Source: an uncultured Chthonomonas sp.
Lineage (GTDB): Bacteria; Armatimonadota; Chthonomonadetes; Chthonomonadales; CAJBBX01
Length of the DNA stretch: 5,613 bases
Direction: 5' to 3'
Assembly: GCA_903886985.1 (NCBI GenBank)
Contig: CAISOI010000757.1
Span: forward strand, 1-5,613
Made by a program: the position numbers and the translations under genes. Positions 1 through 5,046 of the stretch are shown piece after piece. Below the pieces are notes generated by a model. The model saw only the letters and a program-made list of their open reading frames with translations, had not been told where the DNA came from and ran no database searches. How positions within the stretch are numbered: position 1 is the stretch's first letter; each line of letters opens with the position of its first letter.

Positions 1-316
1 AATCTGTGGAAAGGACTTTCGCAGCAAATAGAAGCTCTGATTCATCTCTCCAAGGATCAACTTCTACCGTTCCGTTAAAAATGGACTCACCATAAGCCTG
101 TGGATTCAAGTCTGCACCGCCGGAAAGAATAACACCATCAAGTCTATCTAATAGACCATCAATATATGTCGGGGAGCCTATCGCGGGAATAATAACAGGT
201 ATTCCGCCGGTCATTTCCACTGCGCGAGTATAAGACATATTCATACGGTCTTGTGGGTTTGGTGCCTCTTTGTCAAAATAACTGGTTGCGCATGTAATGC
301 CGATGAGTGGTTTCAA
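1..316 (-). CDS. PuuD-type class I glutamine amidotransferase (gamma-glutamyl-GABA hydrolase-like), N-terminal part
   Basis: This is the first 105 codons of a protein whose remainder lies beyond the left edge of the window. It opens with KPLIGITC (residues 2-9) and continues with VEMTGGIPVIIP (33-44) and LDGVILSGGADLNPQAYGE (59-77). This order matches the peptidase C26 family of class I glutamine amidotransferases, which hydrolyse gamma-glutamyl amide bonds, for example in PuuD of putrescine breakdown. The segment around DPWRDESE (87-94) also fits. The nucleophilic Cys and the His-Glu pair of the family would lie further on and cannot be checked, so the exact substrate is open. The start is a TTG. 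An in-frame TAA lies two codons upstream, and the first in-frame ATG is residue 25, past the conserved N-terminus. The preceding gene ends 10 bases upstream, so it is probably the last visible member of the operon. A short ATG mini-ORF overlaps this TTG, so a one-base frameshift near the start is possible. Confidence 0.85.
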   Translation of the reverse strand, partial: MKPLIGITCATSYFDKEAPNPQDRMNMSYTRAVEMTGGIPVIIPAIGSPTYIDGLLDRLDGVILSGGADLNPQAYGESIFNGTVEVDPWRDESELLFAAKVLSTD

Positions 317-326
317 AGGTTAGTCA

Positions 327-854
327 TCACTTCCAAAAAGTATTCCAGTGGCTGGTTCCGTCAAAAGTCGTCTCCGCAACCACACGGAAAGGGTCTATTG
401 CTGCTGTTTCGTTCCGAACATAAAACCTGACTCTTGTAAAGCCATAGTCCCGCGCAGTTGGTTGAATTGCATTCTGAACAATTCCAAGCACGGTTACATT
501 GTCTGGTTTAGCGATAACGAGATCGAGGGTCTCAATGTCGTCTAAGACACTCGATCTTGTTATAATATCGGAAAATTTGTCTGAGAGCATGTGAAAGAAT
601 GGAATACGTTTCTTTCCAATCTCATCGCGAAGCCGCTGACTTTCCGTGCTGGGCACTGAGATTTTCTTGTCGGGAGAGATAGGACTTTGAATGTCATTAT
701 TGTTTGCCTGGGGAGATGCAATGGGTTTCTCAGATGCAGAACTATCATTGGAGGCGTCCAAGGCAGACTTATGTTTCGGGACGATCCAAAATCCCACCAC
801 AACAACTATGGCAATTGCGATCAAACCTGAAATCAATCCACCAATATACTTCAT
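327..854 (-). CDS. Membrane-anchored protein of unknown function
   Basis: I do not recognise this 175-residue protein. Residues 4-25 form one strongly hydrophobic segment (GLIAIAIVVVVGFWIV), which should act as a signal-anchor. Charges flanking it are too few to fix the topology, though export of the C-terminal part is the usual outcome. Residues 30-72 are rich in Ser, Pro, Asn and Asp, like a flexible extracytoplasmic linker. Residues 73-175 look like a small folded domain, starting with a charged helix (RLRDEIGKKR) and ending in strand-like, aromatic sequence (RVRFYVRNET, HWNTFWK). There is no lipobox, catalytic motif or cysteine pair. Its ATG shares one base with the moaE stop codon (TAATG), and an AGAGG lies 4 bases upstream, so translation is probably coupled to moaE. 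The overlap and position suggest a real, co-expressed gene. Whether it has any molybdenum-cofactor role is unknown. Confidence 0.8.
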   Translation of the reverse strand: MKYIGGLISGLIAIAIVVVVGFWIVPKHKSALDASNDSSASEKPIASPQANNNDIQSPISPDKKISVPSTESQRLRDEIGKKRIPFFHMLSDKFSDIITRSSVLDDIETLDLVIAKPDNVTVLGIVQNAIQPTARDYGFTRVRFYVRNETAAIDPFRVVAETTFDGTSHWNTFWK

Positions 855-1294
855 TACGCCTCTGAAGCTCTAATAGCCTCTTCCCCTTCGATCCAGAAGT
901 CCCCATCGGGGCACACTTCTCTTTTCCAGATCGGAACTTCCTCTTTTATAGTATCAATAAGATACCTACTCGCTTCATAGACAACATCTCGGTGCGGCGC
1001 TCCAACGCATATCACGATCGACGCTTCACCCAATTCAATCCTGCCAAACCGATGTTCTACGGCAACATCCACTTGCCAACGTTCTGCTGCGCTCTTGGTG
1101 ATTCTACCTATCTGTTTTTCTGCAAGAGGGACGTAGGCATCGTATTCTAAATACGAGACCTCACGACCTCGAGAATTCACACGCACTTGACCAATAAATG
1201 TAAGCACGGCGCCATTGGTTACTTCGGAGACTTTTGCCTCCAAGAACCGAATATCGATAGGCTCGTTTATTATCCGGTAATAAACTAAAGGCAA
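854..1294 (-). CDS. moaE: Molybdopterin synthase catalytic (large) subunit MoaE
   Basis: MoaE pairs with MoaD in molybdopterin synthase, a cytoplasmic heterotetramer that moves sulfur from the MoaD C-terminal thiocarboxylate onto precursor Z (cPMP). Family signatures are present in order: GAVLTFIGQVR, the VEHRFGRIELGE segment, GAPHRDVVYEA, and IKEEVPIWKRE near the C-terminus. Counting from the TTG start, the Lys pair is K117 and K124, with the same 7-residue spacing as catalytic K119 and K126 of E. coli MoaE. The Arg of GQVR and the His-Arg of APHR are also kept. The length (146 residues) is normal. No in-frame ATG exists. A stop directly precedes a GTG at 1309, so the start must be that GTG (overlapping moaD by 11 bases, 151 residues) or the TTG at 1294. 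I chose TTG because GGAGG sits exactly 8 bases upstream of it, while the GTG has no ribosome-binding site. Confidence 0.95.
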   Translation of the reverse strand: MPLVYYRIINEPIDIRFLEAKVSEVTNGAVLTFIGQVRVNSRGREVSYLEYDAYVPLAEKQIGRITKSAAERWQVDVAVEHRFGRIELGEASIVICVGAPHRDVVYEASRYLIDTIKEEVPIWKREVCPDGDFWIEGEEAIRASEA

Positions 1295-1298
1295 CTTA

Positions 1299-1538
1299 TT
1301 ATCCTCCACTCATTGGAGGCAGAAAGGCAACTTCATCTCCATCACATAGCACCGTGTCGGCCCCAGCAAACTCTTCATTCACGGCAACCCTACAACGAAT
1401 AAGGCTCTGAAATCGACAATCTCGCAGTGCCAACGCCGATAAAAGAGAGCAGATGTTCGCACCTTCCGCAACTTCCATCTTTATCCCGTCTGGAGCGTAG
1501 TCCTTGAAGTGACCAAAAAACAGTGTATTGACGTACAT
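1299..1538 (-). CDS. moaD: Molybdopterin synthase sulfur-carrier (small) subunit MoaD
   Basis: MoaD is a ubiquitin-fold sulfur carrier. Its C-terminal glycine is adenylated by MoeB and converted to a thiocarboxylate, which supplies the dithiolene sulfurs of molybdopterin when docked into MoaE. The 79-residue length is typical. The N-terminal strand VNTLFFGHFKD matches the family, and the C-terminus DGDEVAFLPPMSGG carries the mandatory diglycine at residues 78-79, immediately followed by the TAA stop. It starts with ATG four bases after the nfo stop. The ribosome-binding site is weak, so it probably depends on translation arriving from nfo. moaE follows directly, giving the usual moaD-moaE pair, but moaA, moaC, mogA and moeA/moeB are not in the window. 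The last codons also form the hairpin that covers the moaE ribosome-binding site. Confidence 0.95.
   Translation of the reverse strand: MYVNTLFFGHFKDYAPDGIKMEVAEGANICSLLSALALRDCRFQSLIRCRVAVNEEFAGADTVLCDGDEVAFLPPMSGG
1303..1319 (-). promoter_or_regulatory. Hairpin covering the moaE ribosome-binding site
   Basis: On the transcribed strand CCTCCA, a 5-base loop ATGAG and TGGAGG form a perfect 6-bp stem-loop. The right arm contains GGAGG, the only good Shine-Dalgarno sequence for moaE, 8 bases before its TTG. The left arm is the two Pro codons and the right arm the Ser-Gly-Gly codons of the MoaD tail PPMSGG. No T-run follows, so this is not a terminator. A ribosome finishing moaD at the TAA (1301-1299) would melt the stem and free the site. 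I infer translational coupling of the two subunits from this geometry; the pairing itself is seen directly. Confidence 0.55.
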
Positions 1539-1542
1539 GAAT

Positions 1543-2406
1543 CTATTGCACCAACTCTTTCAGTCGATTCAAATTAACAGCGTGCATGGTTTCAAGCTCA
1601 GGAGTTTCAATAATAATTGGTACATGAAACATTCTGGGATCGTTTACAAGCCTGTTAAATGCGTAAATACCTATCTCTCCATCACCAATGTGTTCGTGTC
1701 TATCCACTCGGCTTCCAAGCGGTTTCTTGGCATCATTAGCATGAATCACTTTCATTCGATCAAAACCGATCAGTTCACTGAATTTCTGGAACGTGGCATC
1801 ATAAGTTTCTTCATCACGAATGTCATAGCCTGCGACAAAGATATGGCACGTGTCCACACAGACTCCAAGTCGCTGGTTCCCATTGCAGCCATCAAGAACC
1901 TTTGCAATCTGTTCAAAGGTATCTCCAAGTGTCGAACCTTGACCGGCAGTAGTTTCCAGTGCAACGCCACCGGAATACCCTGATGTCAATTCCAGCACGC
2001 GGTTCAAACTATCACACAACAGATTTACTGCATCCGATTCGTCTGATTTCAGTCTTGCACCCATGTGTGTTACTACCCACGGAATTCCGAGTTCCTCTGC
2101 ACGCTCCAGCTCCAGCTGAAAGGCATGAATAGACTTGTTGAGAACAACTTCATCTGGAGCTGCAAGATTAATAAGGTAAGAATCGTGAGCGACAGTGAAG
2201 CCAATTCCCGTTTCCTCCTTTGCCTTCTTGAAATCTGAAACAGCGGTCGGGTCGAGCGGTGGATGCGTCCATTGACGAGGACTACTGGTAAAGAGTTGTA
2301 CTGCAGTGCAGCCAATCTCTTTACCGGTGTATAGACTATTCTTCAATCCGCCCGCCGTCGACATATGGGCGCCCAATAATCGGTCAGTTGTTTGGGGTTC
2401 AGACAA
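1543..2406 (-). CDS. nfo: Endonuclease IV (AP endonuclease, Nfo family)
   Basis: This is a 287-residue TIM-barrel, trinuclear-zinc AP endonuclease that cuts the DNA backbone 5' of abasic sites and trims blocked 3' ends in base excision repair. All nine metal ligands can be assigned by alignment of motifs with E. coli Nfo: H74, H114, E151, D185, H188, H222, D235, H237 and E267. Motifs in order are GAHMSTAGGL (12-21), HDSYLINLAAP (74-84), ETTAGQGSTLG (151-161), GVCVDTCHIFVAGYD (181-195), GSRVDRHEHIGDGEIG (231-246) and IIIETPE (264-270). The usual HPGS around the second His is HMGA here (114-117), a mild variation that leaves the ligand intact. Length is normal for the family. The start is TTG: an in-frame TGA lies two codons upstream, the first ATG is already inside GAHMST, and AAGGA sits 8 bases before the TTG. 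It lies 29 bases after the mrp stop and 4 bases before moaD. Confidence 0.97.
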   Translation of the reverse strand: MSEPQTTDRLLGAHMSTAGGLKNSLYTGKEIGCTAVQLFTSSPRQWTHPPLDPTAVSDFKKAKEETGIGFTVAHDSYLINLAAPDEVVLNKSIHAFQLELERAEELGIPWVVTHMGARLKSDESDAVNLLCDSLNRVLELTSGYSGGVALETTAGQGSTLGDTFEQIAKVLDGCNGNQRLGVCVDTCHIFVAGYDIRDEETYDATFQKFSELIGFDRMKVIHANDAKKPLGSRVDRHEHIGDGEIGIYAFNRLVNDPRMFHVPIIIETPELETMHAVNLNRLKELVQ

Positions 2407-2419
2407 TAATCAGTTCCTT
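2407..2419 (-). promoter_or_regulatory. Ribosome-binding site fixing the TTG start of nfo
   Basis: AAGGA on the minus strand (2419 to 2415) is separated by 8 bases from the TTG at 2406-2404. An in-frame TGA falls between the two, ruling out any start further upstream. Together these make the TTG the only reasonable nfo start. Confidence 0.7.
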
Positions 2420-2435
2420 ATTTCAGCGAACGGAA

Positions 2436-3497
2436 TCAACCGTTATTTAACACACTGACGCGAGAAGCAACCATCCCGGCAGCCTTGCGAAAAGCCCCAG
2501 CCTGAATGCTGTCTGGCGCCATTAGCATGGCGGGCTGACCGGCATCGCCGCTGACACATATTGTTGGGTCGAGCGGAATTGCGCCTAAGAAGGCCACACC
2601 CAGACGTTCCGCCGCTTCAACTCCCCCACCCTTTGAAAACAGATCTGTCTCCTGCCCGCAATGTGGACATACAAATCCACTCATGTTTTCGACAACTCCC
2701 AAAATGGGAATTGGTCGATTGGTAGACTTCTCTAGTTCACGGAACATCAACACGCTTTTGTTAGCTATCTGTTGCGCCACGTCCTGAGGAGTCATTACGA
2801 TAACAACTCCGGTGATGGGAATCAATTGCGCCAGTGACATGGAGGCATCTCCCGTTCCTGGTGGCAAATCGACAACAAGATAGTCAAGATGTCCCCAATT
2901 GACCTCACCCAAAAACTGATTGAGTGCTTTGCCAATCATAGGACCGCGCCAAACTACAGCCTTATCATCTTCCAGGAAGAATCCGATAGACATAATCCCG
3001 ACGCCATGTACAAATACTGGATACAGAAATTTGCCGTCATAAACAGGTTCAGTTTCCGCACCCATCATCATCGGAATGGAGGGACCATAAATATCCGCGT
3101 CGAGAATGCCGACCTTTGCACCCGTTTGAGCCAGTGCTACAGCCAGATTCACAGATACAGTAGACTTACCCACCCCGCCCTTCCCGCTAGCCACTGCAAT
3201 AACGTTTTTGACATTAGGAATGAGTGGCCCGTTGCTCTCCGTGCCCCGAACTCTTGCCGTCATTTCAAGCTGGACATTATCAACTCCGGGCAGTGAGGAA
3301 ACAATGCTATATGCCTGATCTCTCAACATGTCTTTGACGGGACAAGCAGGAGTCGTCAATTCTATCTTAAAAGTTACTTTGGGTCCGTCAATGACCAGAT
3401 CCTTAACAAATCCGAGTGAGACGATATCTTTATGTAGGTCAGGGTCCTGTACAGCCTTAAGGGCTTCAAGAACAACTTCTTCGGTAACTTGCGGCAA
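2436..3497 (-). CDS. mrp: Mrp/ApbC family Fe-S cluster carrier ATPase
   Basis: A 353-residue cytoplasmic P-loop ATPase of the Mrp/ApbC/Nbp35 group, which binds a bridging [4Fe-4S] cluster as a dimer and passes it to apo-proteins. Residues about 5-85 form a MIP18/DUF59 domain, with DPDLHKDIVSLGFV (18-31) and the conserved-Cys motif TTPACP (48-53). The ATPase domain starts near 97, with the deviant Walker A GKGGVGKST (105-113), then ILDADIYGPSIPMMMG (131-146) and Walker B VVDLPPGTGD (208-217). The cluster-binding CPHC is at 277-280. Everything expected for activity is present and the length is typical. The start is TTG, because an in-frame TGA lies 12 codons upstream with no ATG, GTG or other TTG between. 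AAGGA lies only 4 bases upstream, a short spacing. It is 46 bases after hemL and could supply Fe-S clusters to enzymes such as MoaA (inference). Confidence 0.95.
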   Translation of the reverse strand: MPQVTEEVVLEALKAVQDPDLHKDIVSLGFVKDLVIDGPKVTFKIELTTPACPVKDMLRDQAYSIVSSLPGVDNVQLEMTARVRGTESNGPLIPNVKNVIAVASGKGGVGKSTVSVNLAVALAQTGAKVGILDADIYGPSIPMMMGAETEPVYDGKFLYPVFVHGVGIMSIGFFLEDDKAVVWRGPMIGKALNQFLGEVNWGHLDYLVVDLPPGTGDASMSLAQLIPITGVVIVMTPQDVAQQIANKSVLMFRELEKSTNRPIPILGVVENMSGFVCPHCGQETDLFSKGGGVEAAERLGVAFLGAIPLDPTICVSGDAGQPAMLMAPDSIQAGAFRKAAGMVASRVSVLNNG

Positions 3498-3543
3498 ACT
3501 ATCCTTCTTTCTTAAACCCCAATGGGGGATTCAACCTGTTGAA

Positions 3544-4836
3544 CTATTGTGCGATGCATTTCAACGTCTCGTTGGCGGCTGTGATCAGATAGAAGACATC
3601 CGCTTCCGTCATCGCATCCGACAGAAATGCCGATTCAAATTGAGATGGCGGAAAATAGACGCCTCGATCTAACATTCCGCGGAAAAATTGTGCAAACAAT
3701 TCAGTATCGCTGCGTTTGGCCGAAATATAGTCAGTTACAGGCAGACCTGTAAAGAAAAGCGTCAACATGCTTCCAACTTGATTTACCGTCGCTGTTATAC
3801 CAGCTTCCTTTGCAGCAACCCTAAGACCCTCTGCAACCTCAATACCGTTAGAGTCGAGACGTACATAGAGTTCCGGGTCCTCCGAGATCATCTTAAGTGT
3901 TTCGATTCCAGCGGTCACTGCCAGCGCATTTCCTGAAAGGGTACCCGCCTGATATACCGGTCCAATGGGAGCGACACAATTCATAATCTCCTTGCGACCA
4001 CCATATGCCGCAAGCGGTAAACCGCCACCAATTATCTTGCCCATAGTGGTCATGTCGGGAGTTATGCCATATCGCTCTTGGGCGCCCCCAAGTGCAAGTC
4101 TGAATCCCGTCATTACTTCATCGAAAATGAGAACTATGCCTCGATCGGCTGTTAAGCTCCTCAGTCCTTCGAGGAATCCCTCTGCGGGCTCAATGCAACC
4201 GGAATTTCCAACAACTGGTTCCAAAATGATACATGCAATAGTGTCTTGATTTGCTTTTAGCAAATCCTCGACTGCGTTAAGATCATTGTATGGCACAGTC
4301 AATGTGTCCCGCGTCAGGTTTTCAGGCACACCTGCACTGTCTGGCAAGCCCAGCGTCGCAATTCCGGATCCTGCCTTGGCAAGCAACGAATCTCCATGAC
4401 CATGGTAGTTGCCTTCGAACTTCAAAATCTTGTCGCGACCGGTAAAACCGCGCGCAACCCGTATTGCGCTCATGGTCGCTTCTGTACCGCTCGAGACTAG
4501 CCGAACTTTCTCACAGGACGGAACCGCCTGAACCAGACGCTCCGCCATTTCTACCTCACGCTCAGTAGGAGCGCCAAATGTCGAGCCAAATTCCAGTTGC
4601 TTAATCAAAGCTTCTCGGATACGTGGATGAGCATGTCCAAAGATCAGCGGTCCCCAACTGCCTATGCAGTCCAAAAATCGGTTTCCATCCACATCAAACA
4701 TATGTGCGCCGACACCACGTTCCATAAAGAGTGGATTACCTCCGACCGCACTGAAAGCGCGGACGGGAGAGTTTACGCCGCCGGGAATCACTTCGAGGGC
4801 ACGTGAGAGAAGTTCATTAGAACGAGTTTGATGCAA
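3544..4836 (-). CDS. hemL: Glutamate-1-semialdehyde 2,1-aminomutase
   Basis: HemL is a PLP-dependent class III aminotransferase-fold enzyme. It converts glutamate-1-semialdehyde to 5-aminolevulinate, the last step of the C5 route to tetrapyrroles (heme, siroheme, cobalamin). At 430 residues it is full length. Diagnostic segments are IPGGVNSPVRAF (17-28), FLDCIGSWGPLIFGHAHP (54-71), SSGTEATMSAIRVARG (115-130), FEGNYHGHGDSLL (140-152), EPVVGN (206-211), FDEVMTGFR (238-246) and TTMGKIIGGGLP (263-274). The PLP Schiff-base lysine is K267. The start is a forced TTG: an in-frame TAG lies upstream with no ATG, GTG or TTG between, and the conserved region begins a few residues in. AAGAGG lies 7 bases before the TTG. 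It is the first gene of the leftward cluster. hemA, hemB and hemC are not nearby, so the pathway genes must be elsewhere. Confidence 0.97.
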   Translation of the reverse strand: MHQTRSNELLSRALEVIPGGVNSPVRAFSAVGGNPLFMERGVGAHMFDVDGNRFLDCIGSWGPLIFGHAHPRIREALIKQLEFGSTFGAPTEREVEMAERLVQAVPSCEKVRLVSSGTEATMSAIRVARGFTGRDKILKFEGNYHGHGDSLLAKAGSGIATLGLPDSAGVPENLTRDTLTVPYNDLNAVEDLLKANQDTIACIILEPVVGNSGCIEPAEGFLEGLRSLTADRGIVLIFDEVMTGFRLALGGAQERYGITPDMTTMGKIIGGGLPLAAYGGRKEIMNCVAPIGPVYQAGTLSGNALAVTAGIETLKMISEDPELYVRLDSNGIEVAEGLRVAAKEAGITATVNQVGSMLTLFFTGLPVTDYISAKRSDTELFAQFFRGMLDRGVYFPPSQFESAFLSDAMTEADVFYLITAANETLKCIAQ

Positions 4837-4843
4837 GGTTAAA

Positions 4844-4869
4844 CCTCTTGATTGAATAGGAGAATTATA
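4844..4869 (-). promoter_or_regulatory. Putative promoter -10 box and ribosome-binding site for the hemL-led operon
   Basis: A perfect TATAAT is present on the minus strand (4869 to 4864), and AAGAGG (4849 to 4844) lies 7 bases before the hemL TTG. Transcription would begin near 4857, giving a leader of about 20 bases, enough for the ribosome-binding site. No good -35 is found 16-18 bases upstream (the sequence there is near CCTTCT), and the TG of an extended -10 is absent. The promoter may therefore be weak or need an activator. No other convincing promoter was seen before the downstream genes. Confidence 0.45.
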
Positions 4870-4974
4870 CCTGCGATGGAAGAGCTAGAAGGGACTGCAA
4901 ATGTGAGTAAGCAAATTGTATCTAGGTGATTGCCAACGAACAGGTACTCAGCACAAAGCGTTCTTCAGAGTTTT

Positions 4975-4990
4975 AGTGCGATCGGGCACT
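4975..4990. repeat. Short inverted repeat in the divergent intergenic region
   Basis: AGTGC and GCACT flank six bases (GATCGG), giving a 5-bp dyad about 57 bases upstream of the plus-strand ATG and about 115 bases behind the hemL -10 box. This size and position would suit a regulator-binding site acting on the divergent gene. A 5-bp dyad also occurs often by chance, so this is only a candidate operator. Confidence 0.2.
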
Positions 4991-5035
4991 CCACTTTTGA
5001 CTAAGGCAATATGGAATTTCTGGAGTCTTTTGGCG

Positions 5036-5041
5036 TAAAAT
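5036..5041 (+). promoter_or_regulatory. Possible -10 box of a leaderless promoter
   Basis: TAAAAT ends five bases before the ATG at 5047. Transcription starting the usual 6-7 bases after a -10 box would begin at or next to that ATG, giving a leaderless mRNA. No strong Shine-Dalgarno sequence precedes the ATG, which agrees with this. A TTGACT at 4997-5002 resembles a -35 element but has no -10 partner at normal spacing and is too far from this box to pair with it. Confidence 0.3.
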
Positions 5042-5046
5042 AGGCC

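Noticed and set aside
560..805. Second minus-strand frame inside the unknown membrane protein gene
   Set aside because: It overlaps the longer frame completely. The longer one has a TAATG coupled start, a ribosome-binding site and a sensible anchor-linker-domain layout.
1528..1983. Plus-strand open frame of 151 codons across nfo
   Set aside because: It lies entirely opposite the conserved metal-ligand motifs of endonuclease IV, and its product resembles no family I know. It is a shadow of a real gene.
2889..3296. Plus-strand open frame of 135 codons within the mrp region
   Set aside because: It runs antisense to the Walker A and Walker B region of Mrp and has no recognisable protein character.
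3514..3531. CCCC-loop-GGGG hairpin between hemL and mrp as a terminator
   Set aside because: Only four G-C pairs form before a mismatch, and the T-run is just three bases. It is too weak to call a terminator; at most it could mildly slow transcription.
4876..4929. 17-codon plus-strand ORF in the divergent intergenic region (MEELEGTANVSKQIVSR)
   Set aside because: The nearest purine-rich AGGAG is 13 bases from the ATG, too far to serve, and no promoter is evident. A frame this short arises easily by chance.
4997..5002. TTGACT as a -35 box for the plus-strand gene
   Set aside because: The sequence 15-18 bases downstream (around TTCTGG and CTGGAG) has no resemblance to a -10 box, and the TAAAAT at 5036 is 33 bases away.
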